A stretch of DNA of 64,000 nucleotides, from NCBI RefSeq assembly GCF_003259175.1, contig NZ_QGOK01000007.1, positions 1-64,000 of the forward strand, in the 5' to 3' direction. The DNA is from Marinomonas shanghaiensis (lineage in GTDB: Bacteria; Pseudomonadota; Gammaproteobacteria; Pseudomonadales; Marinomonadaceae). The position numbers and the translations under genes are program-made. Below are positions 34,213 to 45,835 of this stretch, in pieces. Each line of letters starts with the position of its first letter. Position 1 is the first letter of the stretch. The notes under the pieces were generated by a model. That model had not been told where the DNA came from and did not search any database. It saw nothing but the letters and a program-made list of their open reading frames with translations.

Positions 34213-36354
34213 ATGAAACCGTCTGTGCAGTTCCAGCTTACTTTACTCGCTTTGGCCATTACCTCAGTCTCATCTTATTCCCTTGCTGCTGATACCTCAG
34301 AAACGACTGACATAAACCTAGAAGATCAATTGGACACTCTCGTTGTAAAAGGCCAGACATATCGTAATACCGCAACAAAAACACAGTTGGACCCAGAAGA
34401 AACACCACAAGCGATTTCAGTAATAGAGAAGGAAGCTTTGCAACACAGAGGTACAGAAACCGTCGCAGAGGCCGTTCGATACACACCTGGTATCAATACA
34501 GAGTTACGCGGTGGCGCGGTAACTCGATTGGATTTTTTTAATATCCGAGGGTTTGAAAATGATAAAGCTTACTATGACGGACTGCAGCTACTCTATAACG
34601 ATTGGAACCTACAACCGCAAATCGACATGGCAGCCGTGGAACAAGTAGAAGTATTCAAAGGCCCAACCTCGACACTGTATGGCGCTATGCCACCAGGCGG
34701 TATGGTGAACCTCATTAGTAAAGCCCCTCAGTCTGAGAGCCAGCATAGTGTGGAATTAACCTTAGGTAGCGATAATAAACGCGAAACACAGATCGATAGT
34801 ACAGGTGCCATTAACGACACAATGAACTATCGCGTCGTTGGATTATTTCGTCAAAAAGACGGACAAGCCGTCACATCGGAAGAAGAGCGCATCATGATCG
34901 CGCCCTCTATTGATTGGAAAATAAGCGACAACACCATGCTAAACCTCAATATGTATTACCAAAAAGATCCAAGCATGGGTGTGTACTCCACTTTGCCATC
35001 AAAAGGCACCGTCTACAGCAGCATCAATGGCAAGCTGTCTTCCGATGCCTATGCGGGTGACACAAACTGGGAGACTTACGACAGAGATGTTCTATTACTG
35101 GGCTATAAGCTCGATCACAACATCAATAATACTTGGCGCTTTTTACAAAATGCGCGTTTCACCACCGCCAAAGCCTACCAAGAAAACACTTACTCTTCTT
35201 CACTAGACAGTGATGAGAGAACCCTAAACCGTCGTGCCTACCTAACGGATGAAAAATCCGAAGGCATCAATATAGATAACCAATTTTCTGGATTATTTGA
35301 TGTCGGCAATGCAGAACACAATATTTTGGTCGGTGTGGACTATCTAAAACTCAAATCTGACGTGATATACGAAGATGCCGTCGCACCAAGCATCGATCTG
35401 TATAATCCAGATCACAACCAAATTATCAGAGACAATCTAGACTTCGCAGGGTCCGGATACAGCAGTGACTTTACCATCGACAAAGAACAAACGGGGCTGT
35501 ATCTACAAGATCAAATACGCTTTGATCAGTGGGTCTTTATTGCCGGCGGTCGCTATGATCAATTCAAATCGACCGAAACTGGCAGAAAATACGGAGCAGC
35601 GACCAATACCAAGGTCGATCAAAGCCAATTTAGTGGTCGAGCAGGCGCCCTGTATGAATTTGATAATGGCGTAGCACCGTTTGTTAGTTACGCACAAAGT
35701 TTCGAACCCATTACAGGTTCAGATCGCAATGGCAAAACGTTTGATACCTCAACCGCCGACCAATGGGAAGCCGGCTTGAAATACAAAAGACGAGAGATCA
35801 CCGCCAGCGCAACCGCTTTCGAAATCACCAAACGCAACGTACTGACTCGCGATCCGGACAGCACAGACTACAGCCAAAAAGTCCAAGTAGGTGAAATGCG
35901 CTCTCGTGGTATCGAACTTGAATTGCAACACGCCATTACATCTGACGTAACGGTCAAAGCAGCCTACACACTGCAAGATGTTGAAGTCACCAAAGACAAC
36001 AGTGGTATAGAAGGCAATACACCGGTTTGGGTACCTAAAAAACAATTCAACACCTGGCTAACCTATGCACCAACAGAAGGGGAATTAGTAGGGGCATCAT
36101 TCGGTGCAGGCGTACGTTATGTCGGTCAAATGCAACTTGATGCTGCCAATTCTAATACTGTGCCATCGTTTACTTTGGTCGATTTGTCTATTGGCTATGA
36201 CTTATCTGCATTGTCACCACAATGGCAAGGCGCCAGCGTGAGATTTGCCATGAGTAACCTATTGGATGAAACCTATTACAGCTGCTACGACGCATCCAAC
36301 TGCTGGTTTGGTGACGAAAGAGCCTACGAAATCAGTGCCCGTTATGAGTTCTAG
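34213..36354 (+). CDS. TonB-dependent siderophore receptor
   Basis: A 713-residue outer-membrane receptor. The ATG at 34213 follows CGGAG. Signal peptide about residues 1-27 (ending SLAA); a TonB-box-like LDTLVVKG near 42; plug domain with ETPQAISVIEKEAL, then VEVFKGPTSTLYGAMPPGGMVNLISK near 155-180; a 22-strand barrel ending in the aromatic YEF terminus. Two Cys near the end (YSCYDASNCWFGDERAYE) match a disulfide common in ferrichrome/hydroxamate receptors. It imports a ferric siderophore, probably hydroxamate, though specificity is inference. Followed by a FhuF-like reductase gene after 44 bases. Confidence 0.93.
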   Translation: MKPSVQFQLTLLALAITSVSSYSLAADTSETTDINLEDQLDTLVVKGQTYRNTATKTQLDPEETPQAISVIEKEALQHRGTETVAEAVRYTPGINTELRGGAVTRLDFFNIRGFENDKAYYDGLQLLYNDWNLQPQIDMAAVEQVEVFKGPTSTLYGAMPPGGMVNLISKAPQSESQHSVELTLGSDNKRETQIDSTGAINDTMNYRVVGLFRQKDGQAVTSEEERIMIAPSIDWKISDNTMLNLNMYYQKDPSMGVYSTLPSKGTVYSSINGKLSSDAYAGDTNWETYDRDVLLLGYKLDHNINNTWRFLQNARFTTAKAYQENTYSSSLDSDERTLNRRAYLTDEKSEGINIDNQFSGLFDVGNAEHNILVGVDYLKLKSDVIYEDAVAPSIDLYNPDHNQIIRDNLDFAGSGYSSDFTIDKEQTGLYLQDQIRFDQWVFIAGGRYDQFKSTETGRKYGAATNTKVDQSQFSGRAGALYEFDNGVAPFVSYAQSFEPITGSDRNGKTFDTSTADQWEAGLKYKRREITASATAFEITKRNVLTRDPDSTDYSQKVQVGEMRSRGIELELQHAITSDVTVKAAYTLQDVEVTKDNSGIEGNTPVWVPKKQFNTWLTYAPTEGELVGASFGAGVRYVGQMQLDAANSNTVPSFTLVDLSIGYDLSALSPQWQGASVRFAMSNLLDETYYSCYDASNCWFGDERAYEISARYEF

Positions 36355-36398
36355 CTATCTCAGGGCGTTTTAGAACCACTCTTTAGAGGTAAAAAAAC

Positions 36399-37145
36399 AT
36401 GGAAAGGCTTATAGATCGTCTTTTCAACACAGCAAGATCATTCATTGCCGTATTGGATGGACAAGAGGGTGTCTCTGATGAAAAACAGAGCATCACACGG
36501 CTATCAGCCAAAAATCCAGAACACGCTCTGCGGGTTTTGCATAACACACTACAGGAGGCGCACCCAGAAACAGGGGCGCCTTATTGGCGTATACGGTGTT
36601 GGGGATTAGTGTGTTGGCAGCCGATCTATTTAGCGATGATTTGTGTTTATCAGCTCAAAGCGGTTCCGCTAAGCTTAAAAGCGATAGAGCAAAAACAAAG
36701 CGGCGAGATGGTGGCTGGTTTTTGCTTACCAGATGGCATATGGCAAGAAGGAAGCCACGAAGTCCTGATTACAATGGTTTGTGAGCAGCTCAACAGTCTT
36801 TTCCAATCTCTTGAAACCGCCCATGTGAATGCGTTTGGAGGGCAACCCGCGCTTTATAAGGGATTGCTTGCGGACCAGCTAATGAGTACCTTAATTGGTA
36901 TAGGTAACTTGCTACCGGACGAACAAAAACACAATTTAGCAGAAGATTTTCGTCTTTGGGCGCAGGCCATGAATTTACCAATGAAACCGCTTGAAGGACT
37001 TAACCTACAAACAGCCAAAACGCCTATTTTTGTTCGTCATACCTGCTGCTTACATTTTCGCCGTGAAGGCGGAGAACTTTGTTCCAACTGCCCAAGACTG
37101 CATACCAAAAGCGCCAAGAAGAAACAGCAATGTAGCGTCTCTTGA
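36399..37145 (+). CDS. FhuF-like siderophore ferric-iron reductase
   Basis: A 248-residue cytoplasmic protein with low similarity to FhuF. The diagnostic feature is the C-terminal iron-sulfur motif CCLHFRREGGELCSNCP, i.e. C-C-x10-C-x2-C, that binds a [2Fe-2S] cluster in FhuF. It would release iron from the siderophore by reduction after uptake. The ATG follows GAGGT. The rest of the protein carries few recognisable motifs, so the call rests mostly on the cysteine pattern and the adjacent receptor gene. Confidence 0.8.
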   Translation: MERLIDRLFNTARSFIAVLDGQEGVSDEKQSITRLSAKNPEHALRVLHNTLQEAHPETGAPYWRIRCWGLVCWQPIYLAMICVYQLKAVPLSLKAIEQKQSGEMVAGFCLPDGIWQEGSHEVLITMVCEQLNSLFQSLETAHVNAFGGQPALYKGLLADQLMSTLIGIGNLLPDEQKHNLAEDFRLWAQAMNLPMKPLEGLNLQTAKTPIFVRHTCCLHFRREGGELCSNCPRLHTKSAKKKQQCSVS

Positions 37146-37186
37146 TGTTGAAACACGCCGTCGAGGCTAGATCAAATAAACCAGAT

Positions 37187-37200
37187 AGTAAGTGCTTACT
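37187..37200. repeat. Inverted repeat AGTAAG-TG-CTTACT
   Basis: A 14-base inverted repeat between the fhuF-like and hxlR gene ends. The CTTACT half recurs in the hxlR/qorB promoter region (TACTTACT at 37657-37664). It lacks a T-run, so it is not a typical terminator. It could be a secondary binding site of the HxlR protein. Confidence 0.35.
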
Positions 37201-37228
37201 TAGAATGTAAGCCAATTATTATAAGACT

Positions 37229-37639
37229 TTAAGAAACCAATGTTTCACTGCGTGACTGCTGGGCTAAAATATCCGTAAGATTGTCTTCAATCCAGTCTGC
37301 CAAACTGGCAACGCGAACCGCCACTTCAAGCCCTAATGTCGTCAAACTGTATTCCACATGAGGCGGCACAACAGGATACGACGTGCGTAGGACAAAGCCG
37401 TCTAGCTCTAAGGCTTGGAGCGTTTGCGCCAGCATTTTTTCACTGACGCCAGATATCTTGCGACGCAATTCACTAAAGCGATGTGTTTCACCGTCCTTCA
37501 GTGCAAACAACACCAATACGCCCCAGCGACTCGTCACATGTTTCAAAATATCACGCGAAGGACACTTGTCTGAAAACACATCCCCCCGATCAAATAAATG
37601 AGCCATACCGTTCTGAGAATTTTGTAAATTATTTTCCAT
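37229..37639 (-). CDS. HxlR-family transcriptional regulator (YtfH-like)
   Basis: A 136-residue regulator. The ATG at 37639 follows AAGGT; upstream in-frame codons overlap the divergent promoter region. Winged helix with the HxlR signature KHVTSRWGVLVLFALKDGE, then RFSELRRKISGVSEKMLAQTL and the wing YPVVPPHVEYSLTTLG. One early Cys (DKCPS) is the kind of residue used for redox sensing in this family. Divergent from a QorB-like gene, exactly as ytfH and ytfG (qorB) are in E. coli. It probably represses that gene and responds to quinones or electrophiles. Confidence 0.88.
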   Translation of the reverse strand: MENNLQNSQNGMAHLFDRGDVFSDKCPSRDILKHVTSRWGVLVLFALKDGETHRFSELRRKISGVSEKMLAQTLQALELDGFVLRTSYPVVPPHVEYSLTTLGLEVAVRVASLADWIEDNLTDILAQQSRSETLVS

Positions 37640-37651
37640 ACTTACCTTTTT

Positions 37652-37678
37652 GTACGTACTTACTAAAAGTTTGTTAGT
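37652..37678. promoter_or_regulatory. Putative HxlR operator in the divergent promoter
   Basis: Perfect palindrome GTACGTAC (37652-37659) next to inverted repeat ACTAA-N7-TTAGT (37662-37678), centred between the hxlR and qorB starts. Position suits autoregulated control of both genes. Confidence 0.5.
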
Positions 37679-37722
37679 GATATATTCTACTTCCATCTAC
37701 TCGAAACTCAAAGGAGAATAAT

Positions 37723-38568
37723 ATGATTTTAGTAACTGGCGCATCAGGCCAACTTGGCCGTCTCGTGATTGCATCACTATTAGAGAAAACAGCCGCGAGC
37801 AACATCATCGCCGCCGTTCGTAATCCAGACAGCGTAAAAGACTTAGCTGAAAAGGGCGTACAAGTTCGTCAAGCTGATTACACCGACCAAAACGCTCTTG
37901 TTGCAGCGATGCAAGGCGTTGAAAAAGTATTATTAATCTCTTCAAGTGAAGTGGGCCAACGTACTGCTCAGCACAGCAACGTCATCCATGCCGCAAAACA
38001 AGCGGGCGTTTCTCTGATTGCTTACACCAGTATTTTGAACGCGAACACATCACCGCTGATCTTGGCAGAAGAACACGTAGCCACCGAAAATCTGTTGGCA
38101 GAATCTGGCGTACCCTATGTATTGCTGCGCAATGGCTGGTACTCAGAAAATTACACAATGAGTCTAGCAACTGCCTTAGAATACGGTGTTGTCGGCTGTG
38201 CTGAAGAAGGCAAATTCTCGACGGCAACCCGTGCTGATTACGCAGAAGCCGCCGCAGCTGTACTCTTAAAAGACGGACAAGCGGGCAAAGTATACGAGCT
38301 AGCAGGCGACACTGCATTCACACTCAGCGAATACGCCGCAGCGATCAGCAAGGTATCAGGCAAAACCGTGGCCTACCACAATGTACCGGAAGCAGAATTC
38401 ACCAAGATTCTGGTCGGCGCAGGCTTACCAGAGGGCTTTGCCGCCATCCTTGCTAACTCGGAAGTCGGCGCCTCCAAAGGCGGCTTGTTTAACGACAGCA
38501 AAAACTTATCGACTCTGATTGGTCATCCAACCACGCCCATTGAAGACAGCATAAAAGCGGTGTTGTAA
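37723..38568 (+). CDS. qorB: NAD(P)H:quinone oxidoreductase QorB-like (NmrA-type SDR)
   Basis: A 281-residue atypical short-chain dehydrogenase. N-terminal NAD(P)-binding motif MILVTGASGQLGRLVIASLL; later LLISSSEVGQRTAQHSNVI, SGVPYVLLRNGWYSENY near 132 and ATRADYAEAAAAVLL near 165, all typical of YtfG/QorB. The ATG follows AAAGGAG. It reduces quinones with NAD(P)H in the cytoplasm. The pairing with an HxlR regulator supports the assignment. Confidence 0.88.
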   Translation: MILVTGASGQLGRLVIASLLEKTAASNIIAAVRNPDSVKDLAEKGVQVRQADYTDQNALVAAMQGVEKVLLISSSEVGQRTAQHSNVIHAAKQAGVSLIAYTSILNANTSPLILAEEHVATENLLAESGVPYVLLRNGWYSENYTMSLATALEYGVVGCAEEGKFSTATRADYAEAAAAVLLKDGQAGKVYELAGDTAFTLSEYAAAISKVSGKTVAYHNVPEAEFTKILVGAGLPEGFAAILANSEVGASKGGLFNDSKNLSTLIGHPTTPIEDSIKAVL

Positions 38569-38580
38569 TAAAAGAAACAA

Positions 38581-38618
38581 AATAAAGCTTCTCGATCTTA
38601 CAAAAGTGAAGCTTTATT
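38581..38618. terminator. Terminator after qorB
   Basis: AATAAAGCTTC pairs with GAAGCTTTATT around a 16-base loop, 12 bases after the qorB stop. T-runs are modest. It lies between convergent qorB and the small membrane protein gene and may serve both. Confidence 0.55.
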
Positions 38619-38631
38619 CTTTGATTAAAGT

Positions 38632-38868
38632 TCACCAATATCTCCCCTTATGTGCCAATCTCTCAAGCTTTTTATAACAGATAGAACATAGGTTCTTTCT
38701 TTCCCCATCAGAATTTAGATATGAAAAATCTTTATGTTCACCAAACTTTAATTTTCGCCCACAATTATAACATTCAGTATTACTCCCTCCTTGAGCAAAG
38801 TAATAAATCACGAAAATCACAAGTGCAAAAAAGCTTATGATCAATAAAATTAAACTACCTGTATCCAT
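38632..38868 (-). CDS. Small membrane protein with a CxxC...CxxC zinc ribbon
   Basis: A 78-residue hypothetical protein. Residues 5-26 form one membrane helix (SLILLIISFFALVIFVIYYF). The short cytoplasmic tail carries two CxxC pairs, CYNCGRK at about 33 and CSICYKK at about 63, spaced like a zinc ribbon. The ATG follows GGGGGAT. I do not recognise the family. The gene stands alone between qorB and gyrB, separated from gyrB by its terminator. The coding DNA is AT-rich compared with its neighbours, hinting at recent arrival. The gene is credible (good start, organised motifs); function unknown. Confidence 0.65.
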   Translation of the reverse strand: MDTGSLILLIISFFALVIFVIYYFAQGGSNTECYNCGRKLKFGEHKDFSYLNSDGERKNLCSICYKKLERLAHKGRYW

Positions 38869-38956
38869 ATATCCCCCAAGACGAACTAAACTGCCAACAA
38901 TATTGAAACATAATTTTCAAATAACTCATTTTCAGATTAAATTATTACACAAAGCA

Positions 38957-38994
38957 AAAAAGCTCCGACATCTATAAAAACATCGAAGCTTTTT
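38957..38994 (-). terminator. Terminator of the dnaA-dnaN-recF-gyrB operon
   Basis: On the - strand AAAAAGCTTCGA pairs, with one G-T wobble, with TCGGAGCTTTTT and ends in a run of six T before the small membrane gene. It lies 22 bases beyond the gyrB stop. Confidence 0.75.
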
Positions 38995-39015
38995 AGTAAG
39001 TAAACTCAGACTGAA

Positions 39016-41439
<2,424 letters not shown>

Positions 41440-42546
41440 TTAACTCTCCTGCAAACCTTTGCTCAATAAAGACAATTCGCCGTTATTCATCGAAAACTGA
41501 CGAACGTCTGTGGTGTCGGCCCAAGTAAAATCCGTTGTATCAGGCTCGACACTGGTAATAAAAATTTGGCTGTTTAGTGACTCCAACAACTGACACAATT
41601 TCTGCCTGTGGTTAGCGTCCAACTCAGCTGGTAAATCATCCACTAAAAATACCAGCGGGCGGCCCATATCGATCAGTAACTGTCCTTGAGCAATTTTCAA
41701 CGCAGACACAACCAGTTTTTGCTGACCCCGAGACAAGGTATCTAACGCATCTCCCGTCGCGGTTTTCACGCGTAAATCAGCACGTTGAGGACCGGTATGT
41801 GTGTAACCCAGCTCGATATCTCGCTCACGTCCCGCTTCAACCGCCATCTGTAAGTTTTTTTGTGCATCCCAGCCCTGAAAGAACTGCAAACTCACCGAAA
41901 GCTCTGTGGTTAATAACGATAAAACCTTCACAAAATGCGGCGTTAATTTTTCCACATACGCTTTGCGAGATTGGTTGACATGCTCACCCAGTCGGATCAA
42001 TTCCTGATCAAATGCCGCCAATAAACTGAGGGATATTTTACCACGTCTAAGCAAGGTATTCCGCTGTTTTAATGCTTTTTGCCAGCCTCGCCACGCTTGA
42101 ATGAAGTCTTTATCGTAATGAAATGTCCCCCAGTCGATAAATTGACGTCGAATGCTGGGAGAACCTTCTAATAATCGAAAGGCATCGGGGTTGATCAGCT
42201 GAACAGGAAGACGCTCAGCAAGCTCAATGACTGATTGCGCTCGTTGCCCTTGGATCCGCACGTCAATTTGACCATCGCGATGACGCTGCAAACCGACACG
42301 AATCGGACTGCCTTGCGTTTGATGAAGCTGTGCAAAGACAATGCAGGCTTCATTTTCATGCTGAATGTAGGTTTTGTGTTTGTGACTACGAAAAGAACGC
42401 CCAAACGACAATAGGTGAATGGCTTCCAATATGGAGGTTTTACCACTGCCATTTTTGCCAACAATCACATTCACTTGAGGCGAAGGTTCAAAGCGCACAC
42501 TAGAAAGGTTGCGAACATGAGAGATGTCCAAACGCACCAGCGGCAT
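41440..42546 (-). CDS. recF: DNA repair protein RecF
   Basis: A 368-residue SMC-like ATPase assisting RecA loading at gaps with RecO and RecR. Walker A VIVGKNGSGKTSILEAIHLL near residue 28; signature LSRGQQKLVVSALKIAQ near 272; Walker B PLVFLVDDLPAELD near 300. It abuts gyrB and lies 98 bases after dnaN, with a perfect inverted repeat in the gap. Confidence 0.96.
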   Translation of the reverse strand: MPLVRLDISHVRNLSSVRFEPSPQVNVIVGKNGSGKTSILEAIHLLSFGRSFRSHKHKTYIQHENEACIVFAQLHQTQGSPIRVGLQRHRDGQIDVRIQGQRAQSVIELAERLPVQLINPDAFRLLEGSPSIRRQFIDWGTFHYDKDFIQAWRGWQKALKQRNTLLRRGKISLSLLAAFDQELIRLGEHVNQSRKAYVEKLTPHFVKVLSLLTTELSVSLQFFQGWDAQKNLQMAVEAGRERDIELGYTHTGPQRADLRVKTATGDALDTLSRGQQKLVVSALKIAQGQLLIDMGRPLVFLVDDLPAELDANHRQKLCQLLESLNSQIFITSVEPDTTDFTWADTTDVRQFSMNNGELSLLSKGLQES

Positions 42547-42581
42547 AACTCTTAAACCTTAATTAGGGTAGGGAAGACAAT

Positions 42582-42617
42582 CCACTTGGCGCTTTAGAAA
42601 ACGAAAACGCCAAGTGG
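42582..42617. repeat. Inverted repeat between dnaN and recF
   Basis: A perfect 10-bp stem, CCACTTGGCG with CGCCAAGTGG, around 16 bases. No T-run on either strand, so it is more likely an RNA-processing or stability element in the leftward operon than a full terminator. Confidence 0.5.
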
Positions 42618-42644
42618 GTGATAGGTCTATCATCTAAAGGACAA

Positions 42645-43742
42645 TTAGAGACGCATCGGCATCACAACGTATTGTGCGGCATGGCTTTGTGCTTCTTCGA
42701 TCAAGGCACTGCTGTTCGAGTCATTCAATGACAAGCGCACTTCTTGGGAGTCAACAACACCAAGTACGTCTAATAAGTAACCGACGTTGAAGCCCACTTC
42801 CATATTGTCGCCTTGGTATTGAACCAATACGGATTCTTCCGCTTCTTCTTGCTCTGGGTTATTGGCAAACACTTGCAACATGCCATTAGACAGAATCAAA
42901 CGCACACCACGGTATTTCTCGTTAGAAAGAATCGATGCGCGTAGGAATACTTGGCGTAATTCCAAACGATCCGCAATGACGATTTTTTCGTTGTTACGCG
43001 GAATAACACGGTGATAATCCGGGAATTTGCCATCGACCAATTTAGAGGTAAAGACGTATTCAGCGACTTTGGCGCGAATATGGTTTGTCCCTATGGTCAA
43101 TTGAACGACTTCATCGGTATCGTTTAGCAAGCGATTTAATTCCAACACCCCTTTGCGAGGCACAATCACTTGCGTCAAATCGCCGCTCACTTGCGCGTCT
43201 TCAACCGCCGTTGCTAGACGATGTCCGTCGGTCGCTACAACCCGTAGTTGACCATCGGCCACTTCGAGCAACATACCATTAAGGTAATAACGCACATCTT
43301 GGTTCGCCATCGCAAAACCCGTACGGTCGATCAAACGACGGACACTGTTTTGCGCGATAGACACTTTTAGATCACCTTGCATATCTTGGATATTCGGGAA
43401 TTCATCCGCCGGCAAGGTCGACAAGCTGAAGCGTGAACGACCAGAGCGTATGACCGCTTTTTGATCATCCAAGGTAAATTCAATCACGGCGCTATCTGGT
43501 AAGCTTTTGCAAATGTCCATAAGCTTACGCGCTGGCACGGTAATTCGGCCTTCTTCGCATTCGTCTAATGGTACATGTCCCACCAATTCGACTTCTAAGT
43601 CAGAGCCTGTCAACGTCAGTACTTGGTCTTTCACTTCCACCAATACGTTGGCCAAGACGGGCATGGTTTGTTTGCGCTCTACAACGCCTGCCACTAGTTG
43701 TAGTGGCTTAAGAAGTGTCTCGCGGACGACTGAAAATTTCAT
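42645..43742 (-). CDS. dnaN: DNA polymerase III sliding clamp (beta subunit)
   Basis: A 365-residue clamp, ring-forming dimer on DNA, tethering polymerase III. Three repeated clamp folds without enzymatic motifs; family wording is visible at TMPVLANVLVEV, TDGHRLATAVED near 172 and the C-terminal YVVMPMRL. The ATG follows GAGGAAAA. It lies between dnaA (32-base gap) and recF. Confidence 0.97.
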   Translation of the reverse strand: MKFSVVRETLLKPLQLVAGVVERKQTMPVLANVLVEVKDQVLTLTGSDLEVELVGHVPLDECEEGRITVPARKLMDICKSLPDSAVIEFTLDDQKAVIRSGRSRFSLSTLPADEFPNIQDMQGDLKVSIAQNSVRRLIDRTGFAMANQDVRYYLNGMLLEVADGQLRVVATDGHRLATAVEDAQVSGDLTQVIVPRKGVLELNRLLNDTDEVVQLTIGTNHIRAKVAEYVFTSKLVDGKFPDYHRVIPRNNEKIVIADRLELRQVFLRASILSNEKYRGVRLILSNGMLQVFANNPEQEEAEESVLVQYQGDNMEVGFNVGYLLDVLGVVDSQEVRLSLNDSNSSALIEEAQSHAAQYVVMPMRL

Positions 43743-43774
43743 TATTTTCCTCGTAAACTCAAAGTCTTAGACCA

Positions 43775-45325
43775 TCAGGTGGTCAGAATTCGCATCAATT
43801 GTTTATAGTCTTCACGGATATCCGAATCCGTATCTTGCAGTTCTTTAATCTTGCGAATCGCATGTAAGGCTGTCGTATGATCACGGCCACCAAAGGCATC
43901 GCCAATCTCTGGTAAGCTGTGGTTGGTCAATTCTTTGGCTAACGACATCGCCACTTGGCGAGGACGTGCAACCGATCGACTACGACGTTTCGACAGCAGA
44001 TCACTGATCTTAATTTTGTAGTATTCCGCTACAATCCGCTGGATATTATCGATGTTTACCAGCTTATCTTGCAAGGCCAAAAGGTCTTTTAACGATTCGC
44101 GCACGAAATCTGGCGTAATCGCTCTTCCAGTAAAATGTGAGTTCGCAATGACACGTTTGAGCGCGCCTTCTAACTCACGGACGTTGGAGCGTATTTTCTG
44201 TGCAATAAAGAAAGCCGAATCATAAGACAACTTAATGCCACTTTCGTCCGCTTTACGCATCAAAATCGCCACACGGGTTTCTAATTCTGGCGGTTCAATG
44301 GCTACCGTTAAACCCCAGCCAAAGCGCGATTTCAGACGATCTTCCAGACCTTGAATTTCTTTAGGATAGCGGTCACAGGTCAAAATCATCTGTTGGCCAC
44401 CTTCTAATAAAGCATTAAAGGTGTGAAAAAACTCCTCTTGCGTACGGTCTTTACCGGCAAAAAACTGAATATCATCAATGAGTAACGCATCAACTGAACG
44501 ATAATAACGTTTGAAATCGTTGATCGCGTTCAACTGAAGCGCTTTTACCATGTCAGCAACGAAGCGTTCAGAATGCAGGTAAACCACCTTCGCATTCGGA
44601 TTGTGACGCATCATCTCTGTACCGACGGCTTGCATTAAGTGAGTCTTACCTAGACCAACGCCACCGTATATAAACAGAGGGTTGTAGGCACCACCAGGAT
44701 TCTCTGCGACCTGTAACGCCGCCGCATGAGCGAGCTGGTTGGATTTACCTTCGATAAAGTTATCAAAGGTAAAAGAGTTATTCAGATTCGCGCCGTGGTT
44801 AATCCCACCTTCTACCTGAACTTTTCGCTTGGGGGCCGTTAATGGCAATTGCCCCTGTTCATAAGGTTCAAGCTCCCCGCGTAATCCTGTACCCGATAAA
44901 GTTAATGGTGCTTCAAATTCAAGGTCAGCGTTGGGGCTGCCTTCTTCGTCATCCATTAAACCAAAGCCAGGACGATAGCCAGATTCTCGAGCCACTTCAT
45001 TATTCAAAGGGCTAATAGCCGGTTCGTTTGAAACCGGCGGCGGTGGTGGCGACATCGAATTTGCTTGGGCGAAGTTTTGTGCCTTCACCTCTAGCTTTAA
45101 AGCGGGGGCAAGATCATCGCCAGCAAATTCAGACAATAATTCCTTGATGCGCGTTTGATATTTGTTACTCACCCAATCCAACACAAAACGGTTTGGTGCA
45201 CTTAGGCACAATTCTCCATTCGGCATCATTTCAGCCTGCAATGGACGAATCCAGGTGTTGAACTGAGATGTGGAAAACTCACTCTGCAAGCGCTGCAGAC
45301 AAAGATTCCAATGCTCCAAAGACAC
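43775..45325 (-). CDS. dnaA: Chromosomal replication initiator DnaA
   Basis: The initiator ATPase that binds DnaA boxes and melts the origin. I choose the GTG at 45325 (GGGAG about ten bases upstream), giving 516 residues that begin [12 protein letters not shown], matching DnaA domain I; the frame is open further but upstream residues do not resemble DnaA. Domain I about 1-85; a long variable linker (about 90-180) with proline stretches; AAA+ domain III with Walker [14 protein letters not shown] near 223 and [15 protein letters not shown] near 285; DNA-binding domain IV ending [15 protein letters not shown] near 480. The region upstream holds many DnaA boxes, implying autoregulation. Confidence 0.96.
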   Translation of the reverse strand: MSLEHWNLCLQRLQSEFSTSQFNTWIRPLQAEMMPNGELCLSAPNRFVLDWVSNKYQTRIKELLSEFAGDDLAPALKLEVKAQNFAQANSMSPPPPPVSNEPAISPLNNEVARESGYRPGFGLMDDEEGSPNADLEFEAPLTLSGTGLRGELEPYEQGQLPLTAPKRKVQVEGGINHGANLNNSFTFDNFIEGKSNQLAHAAALQVAENPGGAYNPLFIYGGVGLGKTHLMQAVGTEMMRHNPNAKVVYLHSERFVADMVKALQLNAINDFKRYYRSVDALLIDDIQFFAGKDRTQEEFFHTFNALLEGGQQMILTCDRYPKEIQGLEDRLKSRFGWGLTVAIEPPELETRVAILMRKADESGIKLSYDSAFFIAQKIRSNVRELEGALKRVIANSHFTGRAITPDFVRESLKDLLALQDKLVNIDNIQRIVAEYYKIKISDLLSKRRSRSVARPRQVAMSLAKELTNHSLPEIGDAFGGRDHTTALHAIRKIKELQDTDSDIREDYKQLMRILTT

Positions 45326-45387
45326 TGTAGACGTACTCCCTGGTTGAGTGACAGACAAGGAGCGGATTTTACATCGGCCATTTAAAG

Positions 45388-45667
45388 TTATCCACACATA
45401 AATAGAAAAAAACCGCATCCGTCTGAAAATCAAAAAATGTTAATAACATATAGGGTTATGCACAAGCGTAGATAAAAATTTTTTGTGTGCATAAACCATC
45501 AAGTTATACACACATTAAAATCTCTTTATTTTTATCTTATTCACATGTGGGAAACATTTTATCGTTTTGATTTTTATACACATTAAAGATGTATTTTTTC
45601 TCTCTGTGGATAAAAGTTTTCTCTTCTAATTTCTTTATCCACTTCTTTGGTAGAAGTCTGTGTGTAA
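45388..45667. other. Candidate oriC between dnaA and rpmH (DnaA-box cluster)
   Basis: An AT-rich, non-coding region of about 280 bases with at least nine 9-mers equal or close to TTATCCACA. Perfect: 45388-45396 (+) and 45605-45613 (-). One mismatch: 45456-45464 (+), 45486-45494 (-), 45504-45512 (+), 45537-45545 (+), 45574-45582 (+) and 45635-45643 (+). Two mismatches: 45659-45667 (-). Pure A/T stretches near 45472-45484 and 45515-45540 could be the unwinding element. This is the classical dnaA-proximal origin position. A short - strand ORF across 45537-45719 is not credible. Confidence 0.75.
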
Positions 45668-45718
45668 GTGTTGAATGAATTGTGTGGTTCTTTTTTTTAC
45701 AATTCCCCTCTGGAAGCA

Positions 45719-45747
45719 TTGAATTTACTGGAAAAAGCCTCTAAAAT
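45719..45747 (+). promoter_or_regulatory. Promoter of rpmH-rnpA
   Basis: TTGAAT and TAAAAT separated by exactly 17 bases and followed by a GC-rich discriminator, 89 bases upstream of rpmH. A good sigma-70 candidate, adjacent to the DnaA-box cluster. Confidence 0.7.
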
Positions 45748-45835
45748 CCGCGCCCTGATTTGACCAATCAAATGTAGAGGCTTGGCGCGAGCTAACCCTC
45801 AAAACTCAAACACTGCATTCAGTGAGAGAATTAAG

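Noticed and set aside
45326-45433. 36-residue N-terminal extension of DnaA
   Set aside because: Residues do not resemble DnaA domain I and the stretch overlaps a perfect DnaA box; the GTG at 45325 fits better.
45537-45719. 60-codon - strand open frame in the origin region
   Set aside because: Its codons are DnaA boxes and AT-rich DNA; no family features and no ribosome site.
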